Assembly: GCA_964540815.1 (NCBI GenBank)
Contig: CAZIOH010000014.1
Span: 26,522 to 90,521 of the forward strand
Source: CAZIOH01 sp964540815
Lineage (GTDB): Bacteria > Myxococcota_A > Polyangia > Fen-1088
Length of the DNA stretch: 64,000 nt
Direction: 5' to 3'
The first letter of the stretch is position 1, and each line of letters begins with the position of its first letter. The position numbers and the translations under genes are program-made. Below are positions 50,389 through 60,145 of the stretch, one piece after another. Below the pieces are notes generated by a model. It was not told the origin of the DNA, did no database searches, and was given only the letters and a program-made list of their open reading frames with translations.

Positions 50389-53300
50389 CTACCGGCGCCG
50401 GGCGGGGGCTCGCCCCCGACGCCGGCGGGTTCCGGCGAGGAGCCCACCGGTCAAGATCGAGGCGAGCAGGGACCACCGGGTCTTGCCCATCGACGCGCTC
50501 GCCGTGGTGCAGTTGCACCCCGACGAGCCACCGCTGGCGGACACGCTGGCGGCGCTCGCCGGGCTGATGGTGATGCGCGCAGTGTTCCCGAGGTTGTCCT
50601 TGACCTCGACCACGTCGGAGGCCCCGGCGATCGGCACCTTGGTTCCAGCCGTGTAGAGCCCGGTGGTGGCATCCACCGCGCCCCCGGCGCTGTTGTCGAC
50701 CAGGCGCCAGGCGTAGCCCGAGCCAGCCCCGCCCGTCGCCACCAGCTGAACCGTCGCGCCCGGCGCCACCTTGGGGGCCGATGGGGCGATGGCGATCCCG
50801 GCGCCCACCGCGATGGTGACGGTGACCGTGACCCCGTTGGCGTCGGTCACCGTCACGACGTCCGTGACCTTGGGAGTGGCGCCAGCCGAGTAGGCGCCCG
50901 AGGATGCATCGATGGTGCCCCCCGAGGCGTTCGTGGTCAGCACGAAGGCGTAGGGCGCGGTGCCGCCCGAGGCGGTGAGCGCCAGCGATCCACGGGGCGG
51001 GACGGTGCTGCTCGACGGTGAGATCGACAGCCCGTTCCCGATGGTGATGGTCGCGGTCACCGTGTTGCCGAGCGCATCGGTCACCGTGATGGCGTCGCTC
51101 GTGTTGCCGGTGGGGCCCGCCTGGTAGTCGCCGTGAGCGGGGTCGATGGTCCCGCCCGAACCTCCGGGGGCGAGCGCGAACCGGTAGCCGGTCCCGCTGC
51201 CTCCCGAGACGTTGAAGCGGATGGTGCCCTCGGGGCCGATGGTGGTCGCCGTCGGCGTGATGGCGACGCCGGCGCCCACCACGATCTCGGCGGTCGCGGT
51301 CTTGCCGAGGGAATCGGTCACCTTGACGATGTCGCTGACGTTGGCGACAGTCCCGGCCACGTAGACCCCGGTCGTGGGATCGATGGTCGCGCCCGACGAG
51401 TTGGTGACGATCGAGAACATGTAGCTCGAGCCGGTGCCGCCGCTGGCGGTGAGCGGCACGGTGGCGCGTGGGGCCGCCATCGAGACCGGCGGGTTGATCG
51501 CGAGCCGGTCGCCGATCACCACGCTGACGCTGGCCTGGTTGCCAAGCGAATCGGTGACCGTCACGGTGTCGGTGGTGTCGGTTCCGACGCCCGCCAGGTA
51601 GGCGCCCGTCTGCATGTCGATGGTGCCGCCCGAGCCGTTGGTGGTCAGCGCAAAGACGTACCCGGTCCCGCTGCCGCCGACGGCCGCGAAGGCGACTGGC
51701 CCGCCGGGTGCTACGACCGGCGCCGGCGGTGTCACGGTGATCCCAGGACCGACGGTGATCTGGACGCTGTCTCGATTGCCGAGATCATCGCTCACCTCGA
51801 CCAGATCGGTCGTGCCCGGGGTGGCCCCGGCCACGTACTTCCCGGTGGCCGAGACGATGGTCGCCCCCGAGCCGTTCGCCCGCAGGGTGAAGGTGTAGTT
51901 CCCCGAGCCGCCGCTCGCCTTCAAGGCCAGCCCGCCGCGCGGGGGAACGGTGATCGACGGGGCGATGATCGAAACGCCGGCGCCGACGTGGAGCGTGGCG
52001 GTCCCGGTGTTCCCGAGCGAGTCGGTGACGGTGACCGTGTCGGTGACGTTGGAGGTCGTTCCCGCGGTGTAGGCCCCCGTCGAGCCGTCGACCGTCCCTC
52101 CCGAGTTGTTGGTGCCGAGGGTGAAGAGATACCCCGTGCCGCTGCCACCGGAGGCGCTGAGCGCCAGCGGTCCGCCCGGGGCGACCTTCGCCGAGGCCGG
52201 TGCCACCAGCACACCGCCGCCCACCGAGATGGTCGCGGTGGTGGAGTTTCCGAGCGAGTCGGTGACGGTCACCTGGTCGGCCACGTTGGGGGTGGCGCCG
52301 GCCCGGTAGACCCCGGTGTCGGCGACGATCGAGCCCCCGGAGGCGTTGGTGGTGAGGACGTAGACGAAGCCCTTCCCGCTGCCGCCCGCCGCCGCGAAGG
52401 TGACGGTCGCCCGCGGCGCCACCTGAGGCGCCGCCGGGTTGACGGCGAGGCCGCCACCGATCGAGACCGTCACGCTGGCCGTGTTCCCGAGCGAGTCGAC
52501 CACCTGCACCACGTCGACGACGTTCGATGCCCCGCCCGCCTGATAGGCGCCGGTGGTCGCGTCGATGGTCCCCCCCGAGTGGTTCGAGTGGATGCTGTAG
52601 CGGTACCCGGTGCCGCTGCCCCCGGTCGCCGTGAAGGACAGCGGCCCGCGCGGCGCCGCGGTGGGGTTGGCGGGCGCCAGCGAGACGCCGGCCGACAGGT
52701 TCACCCGGATGGTGGTGGTGGCCCCGTTCGCGTCGGTCACCGTCACGAGATCGCTGGTGCTCCCGGTGGTGCCCGCGACGTACGCGCCGGTGTGCGGGTC
52801 GAGCGTGGCCCCCGAGCCGTTGGTGGTGAGCGCGAAGGTGTACGGGCCGCTGCCGCCAGTGACCCCCAGGGTCAGCGCGCCCCGCGGGGACGCCGAGAGC
52901 ATGGGGCTCGGCGCCGACAGCGCCGCGGTGACGCCGATGTTCACCGAGATGGTGTTGCCGAGCGAGTCGGTCACGGTCAGCACGTCCGTCACGCCGCCGA
53001 GGACGCCGGCGGTGTAGGCGCCGATCGACGGATCCACCGAGCCACCCGAGGGGTTGCTGGCGAGCACGAAGCCATAGCCGGCGCCGCTTCCTCCCGAGAC
53101 CGAGAAGGTCTGGGTCCCGAGGGGCGCGAGCGACAGGACGGCCGGCGACACCACCAGGCCCGGTCCAACCGTGACCGCGGCGGAGGCCATGTTGCCGAGC
53201 GAATCGGTCACGGTCACCACGTCGGTCTTGTTCCCGGCGGTTCCAGCCCGGTAGGCGCCGGTGGTGGCGTCGATGATGCCACCCGAGCCGTTGGTCGAGA

Positions 53301-56300
53301 CGGCGAAGACGAAGCCGGTTCCGCTGCCGCCCACCGCGCTGAAGAGCTGCGCCTGCAGGGGCGCCAGCGACGGGGCGGTGGGGTTGAGCGTGAGACCATT
53401 GCCGACCGAGATGGCAACCGTCGCGGTGTTGCCGAGCGAGTCGGTGACCCTGACCACGTCGACCGAGGCACCGACGCCGCCCGCGGTGAAGCGCCCCGTC
53501 GCCGCGTCGACGGACGCCCCCGAGACGTTGGTGACGAGCGTGAAGACGTACCCGGTGCCGCTGCCGCCGCTCGCGACCAGGTTGACCTGACCGCGCGGCG
53601 CGACGGCCGGAGAGGCCGGCGAGATCGAGAGGCCCGCCCCGACCGCGACGTTGACCGAGGCCACGTTGCCGAGGGAGTCCGTCACCACCACCGTGTCGGT
53701 GACCGAATCGGAGGTCCCGGCGGTGTACACGCCCGTGGCCGGATCGATGGTGCCGCCCGAGGCGTTGGTCCCCAGGCGGTAGACGTAGCCCGCGCCGCTG
53801 CCGCCGCTGGCGGTGAGCGTGAGGGTCCCGCGCGGGGCGGTCCGCGGAGCGCTGGCGAGGAGGGTCACGGCCGGGCCGACGGTGATCGAGCTGGTGGCGG
53901 TGTTCCCGAGCGAATCGGTGGCCGTCACCACGTCGACCACGGCGCCGGTGCTGCCCGCCACGTAGCCGCCTGACGCGTCGACGGTGGCCCCGGAGAGATT
54001 GGTGGTGACGGAGTACACGTAGCCGGTGCCGCTGCCGCCGCTGGCGGCCAGCAAGACCGGTCCGCCGGGCGGGGTGCTCGCGGTCGCCGGCGCGAGGCTG
54101 ACCCCGGCGTTGACGGAGATGGTGACGGTCGCGGTGTTGCCGAGCGGGTCGGTGACCGTGACCACGTCCGTCGTGCTGCCGGTCGCCCCGGCGGTGTAGG
54201 CTCCCGTGGTCGGATCGACGTTGCCACCCGAGCCGTTGGTGGTGAGCGCGTACGTGTAGGTGGTGCCGCTGCCGCCGCTGGCGGTGAAGGTCTTGGTCCC
54301 GCGCGGGGACACGCTGGTCGGGCTCGGGCTGAGGCTGATGCCCGCTCCGACCGTGATCGTGGCCGTCGCGCTGTTGCCGAGCGAGTCGGTGACCGTGACC
54401 GCGTCCGTCCCGCCTCCGGCGGTGCCAGCGGTGTACACCCCGGTCGCGGCGACGACGGCACCACCCGACGCGTTGGTGGTGAGGGAATAGGTGAACCCGG
54501 TGCCACTGCCGCCGGTGGCGGAGAAGACCGTGGTGGCGCGCGGGGGGACGGCGGTCGGGGTGGGGCTGATGGTGACCCCCGGGCCAACGGTGACGGTGGC
54601 GGTGGCGGTCGGTACCAGCGTGTTGCTGACCGACACGATGTCGGTCACGCCGCCGGTGGGGCCGGCGGTGTACGTGCCGTTCGTGGGGTTCACCATCCCC
54701 CCGGAGGCGTTGGTGGGCAGCCCGTAGACGTAGCCACCGGTCGGATCGCCGGTCGCACCGAAGCTGACGGTTCCCCGCGGTGGCACGGTGATGCTGGCCG
54801 GCGAGAGCACGAGCGGTCCGTAGTTCGCGAGCGCGAAGGTGACGGTCCCGGGGACGCCCGCGACCGAGGCGGTGACCGTGTAACTCCCGACGGTGGCGTT
54901 GGCGGTGGCGGTGACGCTGGCCTGGCCGGAGGCGTTGGTGGTGACCGAGCCGGACGAGAGCGCGGCCGAGGCCCCCGAGCCCGGCGACGCGAAGGTCACG
55001 GTCACCCCCGGGATGGCATTTCCGAAGCCGTCCTTGACGGTGACCGCGAGCAGGGTGGAGAAGGCTGTTCCGATCCCGGCCAGCTGCTGCCCGCCGCCGC
55101 CGCTGCTGGCGGTGACGGAGGCTGCCGCTCCCGCGGTGTTGCGGAGCGCGAACGTCGCGGGCACGGCGATGCCGGACACGGAGGCGGTCACGCCGTAGGC
55201 GCCGACCAGCTGACCCGCGGTCGCGGTGAGGCTGGCGGTCCCGGACGCGCCGGTGCTGGCCGAGGCGCCGCTGAGCGCGGCGGTGGCGCCCGAGGCCGGG
55301 GCGGTGAAGCCGACGGTGACGCCCGGGACCGGCTGGTTGGCGGCGTCGCGCACGATGACCACCAGCGGGGCGCCGAAGGCGGTCCCCACGGTGGCCGACT
55401 GGCCGCTGCCGCCGCTGACCGCGACGGCGGTCGCGGCCCCGTAGTTCCAGAGCGAGAACGTCCCGGTGGTGGGGGTTCCCGACAACGCCGCCATCACCGA
55501 GTAGGCCCCGGCGGTGCCGTTGGCCGTGGCGGTGACGCTGGCGAAGCCGGTGGCGCTGGTGGTGACCGAGGTGCTGCTGAGGCTGGCCGAGGCGCCGCTC
55601 GAGGAAACCGAGAACAGAACGGTCGCGCCCGCGATGGGGTTTCCCGAGCTGTCGAGGACCCGGACCTGCAGGGGCGTCGCGAAGGGTGTCCCGAGCGCCG
55701 CGCCCTGGTTGTTGCCGGTGGTGAGGTTGACCGTCGGCGGCGGCGTGAAGGCGGCGGTGACGCTGAGATCGCTGTTCATCGTCACGGTGCAGGTCGGCGA
55801 GGTGCCGGTGCAGGCCCCTCCCCACGAGGTGAAGGAAGCGCCGGAGACCGGCGAGGCGGTGAGGACCACCGCGGTGCCGTTCACGAACGAGCCGGTCGCG
55901 CTGGTGCACGAGGTGCCGCAGCTGATCGACGCCGGCACGGTGATCACCGAGCCCCCGTTCCCGTTGGTCTTGCTGACCGACAGGGTGCGCAGGACGCCGA
56001 TCGAGTCGGTGTCGACCGCGGCGTTGTTGCTGGTGTCGGGATCCACCACCCCGCCGCCGAGGGTCGCCGTGGCCGTGTTGGTCACGGTGCCCGTCCCCGT
56101 GCCCGCGATGACGTTGGCCTGGACGGTGTACGTCGCCGAGGCGCCGACCGGCAGCGACAGGGTGCCGCCGAGGTTCCCGGTCCCCGACGCCGCCGAGCAC
56201 GTCCCCCCGCCGCTCCCGGCGCAGGTCCAGGTCACGCCGGTGAGCTGGGCCGGCATGGTGTCGGCGATGGTCACGCTCCCGGCCGCACCCGGGCCGGCGT

Positions 56301-57657
56301 TGGTGGCTTGCACGACGTAGGTCACGGCCTGTCCGAACCCGACCGCGGCCACCCCGTCGGTCTTGGTCACCGCGATGTCGGCGTAGGTGACCCCCGAGGT
56401 CACGGTGGTCAGGACCTTCGGGCCGAGCAGGGCGGTGACGCCCGTCGCCTGGATCGAGTAATTGCCGTTGGTGATGATGCTCCCGGCGGCCGTCGCGGAG
56501 TTGATGTTCACCGTCACGGTGAACGACCCGCTCGCGCCGGCAGCCAGGGCGCCGAGCGAGCAGGTCAAGGTCCCGGTGGCGCCGACGGCCACCCCGGAGC
56601 AGGCGCTTGGCAGGTTGGTCGACTTGTAGGTCGTGTTCGTGGGGATGACCACGTTGAGCTGAGACGCGAGCGCGGTCGCAGTGCCGCCGTTCTTGTACGT
56701 GACGACGTACGTGATGTCCGACCCGGCGTTGGCCGAGGTCGGCCCGGTCGCCGAGGTGTAGATCCCGGGGATGGTCGACCCGATCCCGTCGACGTAAACC
56801 CGCCCCCAGTGGCCACCTGCCGCGCAGCCGGAGGCGATCACCAGGAGCTCGACCTGATCGCCGACCGCCAGCCCGACATTGCCCGGCGCGATGTCCACGA
56901 GCTGCCAGTCCGTGTAGTAGATGGCGTTGCCACCGGCCACGCTGCCCACGATCTTCCAGGGCACTCCCGGCTGTCCGCTGGTGTTGAAATCCGAATACAG
57001 GGTCGTGCCCTTGGAGATGTTCTGCAGCCGAACGAAGTAGTACGGCTGCTGGGTGTAGGCGTGGTTCGGGTTCTGGAGCACGGGCGCGACAGCGAAGCGG
57101 ATGTGCACCTTGTTGTCAGCGGCGTCGACGTCGCCGTTGGCGACGGTCATCGTCTGGCGAAGAGCGTTGACGTTGTTCAACGCTCCGGCCGTCGCGGGAC
57201 TCCCCGTCGGGTTGTAGTTGAGCCGCGCCGCCCGGGTGCCGTACTTGGGATAGCGGAGCGAGGCGGCGGTTCCCATCAACGGGTCGGGGTCGGTCACCGA
57301 TTCGGTGGCGCCGCCGACGATCAACGTCGCAAGTATTCCGTTGGTGCCGTTGGCGTCCGAGCCCGTCCCTCTCAGATTCAAGCTGGCCAGGGTCTGCGGC
57401 ACCGATGTCGCGTTTGGGGGAACCGATACCGTGTCGGTGATCCCTGGATCATAGTAGTGCTCGACCGTCCAGCCGCTCGGCACGGCACCGATGGCGTCCG
57501 ATTCGAAGTCGCCGTTGACGAAGACGGCCTCGTGGGCGACGCCGATGGAGTCGCCCGCGAGACCCGCGGGGTGCGATTGCTCCCCGCAGCCGGCGAGCCC
57601 GATGGCGAGCCCGCCCAGTACGACCGCGCACGATTCGACCCGATGACCTCTTCGCAT
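50389..57657 (-). CDS. Giant repeat-rich surface adhesin with MYXO-CTERM-like tail
   Basis: 2422 residues. The lipoprotein-type signal is AVVLGGLAIGLAGC. A carbohydrate-binding-like N-terminal domain (about 45-300; NGDFESDAIGAVPSGWTVEHY...) comes first. Two DUF11-like domains follow (the second DIAVTKTDGVAAVGFGQAVTYVVQATNAGPGAAGSV), then one bacterial-repeat (InlB-like) block GGSVITVPASISCGTSCTS and three Big_1/invasin-like domains (e.g. RVLDSSGNPIAGATVLFSV). Eighteen tandem Ig-like repeats of about 79 residues occupy residues about 946-2366. The last about 40 residues (SSGCNCTT...WSLLASILTGGLLAGTRRRRGRA) are a Cys-containing motif, a TM helix and an Arg cluster, as in MYXO-CTERM sorting signals. 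It is the second gene after the OmpA/TSP3 protein (52-base gap). Most likely a cell-surface adhesin; ligand unknown. Confidence 0.88.
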   Translation of the reverse strand: MRRGHRVESCAVVLGGLAIGLAGCGEQSHPAGLAGDSIGVAHEAVFVNGDFESDAIGAVPSGWTVEHYYDPGITDTVSVPPNATSVPQTLASLNLRGTGSDANGTNGILATLIVGGATESVTDPDPLMGTAASLRYPKYGTRAARLNYNPTGSPATAGALNNVNALRQTMTVANGDVDAADNKVHIRFAVAPVLQNPNHAYTQQPYYFVRLQNISKGTTLYSDFNTSGQPGVPWKIVGSVAGGNAIYYTDWQLVDIAPGNVGLAVGDQVELLVIASGCAAGGHWGRVYVDGIGSTIPGIYTSATGPTSANAGSDITYVVTYKNGGTATALASQLNVVIPTNTTYKSTNLPSACSGVAVGATGTLTCSLGALAAGASGSFTVTVNINSATAAGSIITNGNYSIQATGVTALLGPKVLTTVTSGVTYADIAVTKTDGVAAVGFGQAVTYVVQATNAGPGAAGSVTIADTMPAQLTGVTWTCAGSGGGTCSAASGTGNLGGTLSLPVGASATYTVQANVIAGTGTGTVTNTATATLGGGVVDPDTSNNAAVDTDSIGVLRTLSVSKTNGNGGSVITVPASISCGTSCTSATGSFVNGTAVVLTASPVSGASFTSWGGACTGTSPTCTVTMNSDLSVTAAFTPPPTVNLTTGNNQGAALGTPFATPLQVRVLDSSGNPIAGATVLFSVSSSGASASLSSTSVTTSATGFASVTATANGTAGAYSVMAALSGTPTTGTFSLWNYGAATAVAVSGGSGQSATVGTAFGAPLVVIVRDAANQPVPGVTVGFTAPASGATAALSGASASTGASGTASLTATAGQLVGAYGVTASVSGIAVPATFALRNTAGAAASVTASSGGGGQQLAGIGTAFSTLLAVTVKDGFGNAIPGVTVTFASPGSGASAALSSGSVTTNASGQASVTATANATVGSYTVTASVAGVPGTVTFALANYGPLVLSPASITVPPRGTVSFGATGDPTGGYVYGLPTNASGGMVNPTNGTYTAGPTGGVTDIVSVSNTLVPTATATVTVGPGVTISPTPTAVPPRATTVFSATGGSGTGFTYSLTTNASGGAVVAATGVYTAGTAGGGTDAVTVTDSLGNSATATITVGAGISLSPSPTSVSPRGTKTFTASGGSGTTYTYALTTNGSGGNVDPTTGAYTAGATGSTTDVVTVTDPLGNTATVTISVNAGVSLAPATASTPPGGPVLLAASGGSGTGYVYSVTTNLSGATVDASGGYVAGSTGAVVDVVTATDSLGNTATSSITVGPAVTLLASAPRTAPRGTLTLTASGGSGAGYVYRLGTNASGGTIDPATGVYTAGTSDSVTDTVVVTDSLGNVASVNVAVGAGLSISPASPAVAPRGQVNLVASGGSGTGYVFTLVTNVSGASVDAATGRFTAGGVGASVDVVRVTDSLGNTATVAISVGNGLTLNPTAPSLAPLQAQLFSAVGGSGTGFVFAVSTNGSGGIIDATTGAYRAGTAGNKTDVVTVTDSLGNMASAAVTVGPGLVVSPAVLSLAPLGTQTFSVSGGSGAGYGFVLASNPSGGSVDPSIGAYTAGVLGGVTDVLTVTDSLGNTISVNIGVTAALSAPSPMLSASPRGALTLGVTGGSGPYTFALTTNGSGATLDPHTGAYVAGTTGSTSDLVTVTDANGATTTIRVNLSAGVSLAPANPTAAPRGPLSFTATGGSGTGYRYSIHSNHSGGTIDATTGAYQAGGASNVVDVVQVVDSLGNTASVTVSIGGGLAVNPAAPQVAPRATVTFAAAGGSGKGFVYVLTTNASGGSIVADTGVYRAGATPNVADQVTVTDSLGNSTTATISVGGGVLVAPASAKVAPGGPLALSASGGSGTGYLFTLGTNNSGGTVDGSTGAYTAGTTSNVTDTVTVTDSLGNTGTATLHVGAGVSIIAPSITVPPRGGLALKASGGSGNYTFTLRANGSGATIVSATGKYVAGATPGTTDLVEVSDDLGNRDSVQITVGPGITVTPPAPVVAPGGPVAFAAVGGSGTGYVFALTTNGSGGTIDMQTGAYLAGVGTDTTDTVTVTDSLGNQASVSVVIGDRLAINPPVSMAAPRATVPLTASGGTGSSYMFSIVTNSSGATIDPTTGVYVAGTVANVSDIVKVTDSLGKTATAEIVVGAGVAITPTATTIGPEGTIRFNVSGGSGTGYRFALAPGGSGGTIDPAHGDYQAGPTGNTSDAITVTDALGNTVTATITIGNGLSISPSSSTVPPRGSLALTASGGTAPYAFVLTTNASGGTIDASSGAYSAGATPKVTDVVTVTDANGVTVTVTIAVGAGIAIAPSAPKVAPGATVQLVATGGAGSGYAWRLVDNSAGGAVDATTGLYTAGTKVPIAGASDVVEVKDNLGNTARITISPASAASVSASGGSSGCNCTTASASMGKTRWSLLASILTGGLLAGTRRRRGRAPARRR
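50560..54820 (-). repeat. Eighteen tandem 79-residue Ig-like coding repeats
   Basis: Within the adhesin, 18 units of about 236 bp. Each translates to a pattern like SLSPxxxxVAPRGxxxFxAxGG, SGTGYxxxLTTNxSGGTID and TDTVTVTDSLGNTATxTIxVG. Repeat boundaries match at the protein level but DNA identity between units looks moderate, so the array is old rather than freshly amplified. Confidence 0.85.
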
Positions 57658-57709
57658 ATCGACTCCTCGACGTCTGACGTCTGGCTCTGGGCTAGCGAGC
57701 TAGGCTAGG

Positions 57710-59713
57710 CTATGGAACGAACGGTGGGGCGGGCGCATCGCCGGACCTGGTATCCGGCGTGCTCTGCTCCCTCTTGGATGTGACCACGAACTGCACGCGC
57801 CGGTTCTTCTGGCGGCCTTCCTCGGTCGCGTTGGACGCGAGCGGGACGTCCTGACCGTAGCCCTTGGCCGTGAGCCGCGAGGCCGGGACGCCCCGGCTGA
57901 CCAGCACCGCGACCACCGCGTCCGCGCGCGCCTGCGAGAGCGTGGCGTTGTGCTTCGGCTTGCCGCGGTCGTCGGTGTGCCCCTGGACCTCGAGGGAGAG
58001 GATCTCCGGGTGCTCCTTCAGCACCTCGGCCACCGACTGCAAGAGGGCGTCCGAGGCCGGCTTGATCTTGGCCTTGTTGGTGTCGAACTGCACCTGCTCG
58101 AGGATCACGATCTCGGTGCTGGTGACCCGCACCAGCCTCGGGCAGCCGCGCTTGGCGGGATCGCTGCTGTCCACCCCCTTCTCGTGCGGGCAGGCATCCT
58201 GATCGTCGCGGAAGCCATCCCCGTCCGAATCGGGCGGACAGCCGTTCGCCGCCGGATCATCGGACTTGACCCCGGCGAGCTTGGGGCAGGCATCGCTCCC
58301 ATCCGGGATCCCGTCACCATCGGCGTCGGGGGGCGGGGGGCAACCGTTCCTCTTGGGATCGTCGCTGGCCGGCCCGGGCTCGTTGGGACACGCGTCGGCG
58401 TCATCCAGGATGCCGTCCTTGTCGGCGTCGCGCGGGGGGCAACCGTTCTTGGTCGGATCGGCGCTGGCGGGACCGGGCTCGGACGGACACGCGTCGTGCG
58501 CGTCGGCGATGCCGTCGTGATCCTGGTCCGCGGGCGGTGGGGGGGGACAGCCGTTGGTGCGCGGATCGGCGCTGGGGATGCCGGGCTCGTTCGGACAGGC
58601 GTCCTGCGAGTCACGCACGCCGTCCCCATCGCTGTCGGGGTCGGGCTTGTCTCCCGACGGCGCATAGGCGATCGTGAGCAGCCCGCGGAAGTCCGGCGTC
58701 CCGAGGCCATGCGCGAACCCACGCCCGCCGGCGACGCCGATCTCCAGCGGATCGAGCACGCGGATCTTGACCCCGAGCAGGGCCTCGGCGCTCAGCACCC
58801 GGCTCGTGTCCACCAGGGTCGTGCCCCCGGTGCTCTCCACCCCGACCGTCACCTTGCGGTCGGGGCCGAGCAGCAAGCCGGCGCCGGCGCCCCACGCCAG
58901 CTGCGAGCCCACGCGAACGCCGCCGTAGGTCTGCGCCGTGCGAAAGGTCGGCCCGACCATCGCGGTCCAGATGAAGCGCTCGATGGTGCCGCCGAGCAGC
59001 ACGTGGGCCTGCCCGCGGACCTTGGTGTCGGTGAGAAACGCGTCGCGGGTCGCGGTCGGGACCCACAGGTAGCCGCCGATGGCGAGGCCCACCGGGGCCC
59101 GGGACGAGCCAAAGAGGCGCAGCCGGGCCCCGATGCGCAGGTCGCCGACGGCGGTTCCGGAGGGCGAGACGAACGCGTTCGCGCCGGTGTACGTCCCGGC
59201 CTCGAAGGTGCCATCGCCCTTGTTCACCAGCGCGAACGGCAGATCGAGGTTGATCGCGATGCGCTCGGCCAGCGCCAGCGCCACGCTGACGTGCAGGAGC
59301 AGTTGGTGCTGCACGACCCGCCCGACGGTGTTGCCGTTCGAGTCCCCGATCACCAGGGGATTGCGGGCGTAGTCGAGCAGGGCCCCGGCGCGGAGCGTGG
59401 CGGCCCCGATGGTGTCGGGCGAGGGCACCGCGAAGAAGACGTCGCCCGGCGAGGATGGCTCCAGCCTCGGGAGATCCAGGTTGCGCGATTGCTGGGCGTG
59501 GGCCTGACCGGCGACGGCCATCGCCATGGCCAGGATGGTGACGACGATGGTTGCGGCGCCGCGGCCTCCGCGGGGGATCAACGGGCGATGATGATGAGGA
59601 GGCATCGCCCCAGTGCGCAGCCGCTCGATCGCGCCATCAACCGGCGGAGTCTGACCACGCGGCCGCGAGAATCCGCCTCTGCCCGAAACGCCTGCACCAG
59701 ACCGCTCCTTCAT
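57710..59713 (-). CDS. OmpA-family protein with five thrombospondin type 3 repeats
   Basis: 667 residues. The export signal is around residues 37-75 (GGRGAATIVVTILAMAMAVAGQAHAQ), and ATG 59605 would give a conventional signal length. A beta-rich region of about 270 residues follows (probable outer-membrane barrel). Five TSP3 repeats come next (DPDSDGDGVRDSQDACPNEPG, DQDHDGIADAHDACPSEPG and three similar), calcium-binding Asp-rich units. A C-terminal OmpA domain (VILEQVQFDTNKAKIKPASDALLQSVAEVL...TLSQARADAVVAVLVSRGV...NRRVQFVV) binds peptidoglycan. This links the outer membrane to the cell wall. It is the first gene of a unit with the giant adhesin. The open frame continuing upstream runs into the assembly gap and is artefactual. 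Confidence 0.88.
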   Translation of the reverse strand: MKERSGAGVSGRGGFSRPRGQTPPVDGAIERLRTGAMPPHHHRPLIPRGGRGAATIVVTILAMAMAVAGQAHAQQSRNLDLPRLEPSSPGDVFFAVPSPDTIGAATLRAGALLDYARNPLVIGDSNGNTVGRVVQHQLLLHVSVALALAERIAINLDLPFALVNKGDGTFEAGTYTGANAFVSPSGTAVGDLRIGARLRLFGSSRAPVGLAIGGYLWVPTATRDAFLTDTKVRGQAHVLLGGTIERFIWTAMVGPTFRTAQTYGGVRVGSQLAWGAGAGLLLGPDRKVTVGVESTGGTTLVDTSRVLSAEALLGVKIRVLDPLEIGVAGGRGFAHGLGTPDFRGLLTIAYAPSGDKPDPDSDGDGVRDSQDACPNEPGIPSADPRTNGCPPPPPADQDHDGIADAHDACPSEPGPASADPTKNGCPPRDADKDGILDDADACPNEPGPASDDPKRNGCPPPPDADGDGIPDGSDACPKLAGVKSDDPAANGCPPDSDGDGFRDDQDACPHEKGVDSSDPAKRGCPRLVRVTSTEIVILEQVQFDTNKAKIKPASDALLQSVAEVLKEHPEILSLEVQGHTDDRGKPKHNATLSQARADAVVAVLVSRGVPASRLTAKGYGQDVPLASNATEEGRQKNRRVQFVVTSKREQSTPDTRSGDAPAPPFVP

Positions 59714-59908
59714 CGTGATTCCCCCAGGTGGATGTCGTCTCCAGGTGGCTCCCTGCCCCGCTGCGGACACCGCGCGTGCGCGGTGTGCGGAGCCCACGAG
59801 GAGGGTGCAAATAGACCGGCACCGCAGCAAGGTACGCGTTTTTTCCGGTTCTTGCAAATTGCCTTTCTGGCTCTGGGGGTCGTCGGCGTGACCTCTGAGG
59901 TCGTCGTC

Positions 59909-59981
59909 GTGGCCGACGTCTGGATCTCGTCGTGGCCGACGTCTGGATCTCGTCGTGGCCGACGTCTGGATCTCGTCGTGG
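59909..59981. repeat. 23-bp tandem repeat running into the assembly gap
   Basis: Three full copies (59909-59931, 59932-59954 and 59955-59977) of a 23-bp unit beginning GTGGCCGACGTC and ending TCTCGTC, plus the first four bases of a fourth. The sequence after the gap resumes at CCGACGTC, in phase with the unit. The gap therefore lies inside an unresolved tandem array whose length is unknown. Confidence 0.85.
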
Positions 59982-60081
59982 NNNNNNNNNNNNNNNNNNN
60001 NNNNNNNNNNNNNNNNNNNNNNNNNNNNNNNNNNNNNNNNNNNNNNNNNNNNNNNNNNNNNNNNNNNNNNNNNNNNNNNNN
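59982..60081. other. Assembly gap (100 N)
   Basis: Exactly 100 unspecified bases, a conventional scaffold-gap length rather than a measured one. The open frames that appear to span it are not real. It falls in the 432-base intergenic region between the OmpA-like gene and the divergent MFS gene, which otherwise holds only the 23-bp repeats and a shorter run of GTCGTCGTCGT. Confidence 0.97.
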
Positions 60082-60145
60082 CCGACGTCCGCGGTCGACT
60101 GTCTTCGTCGTGGTAAACGGGGAGACAGCGAAAAACGCCGGGACC

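Noticed and set aside
51133..56200. Long plus- and minus-strand alternative frames in the adhesin gene
   Set aside because: Produced by the 18 repeats and GC bias; the chosen frame is the only one with signal, domains and sorting tail.
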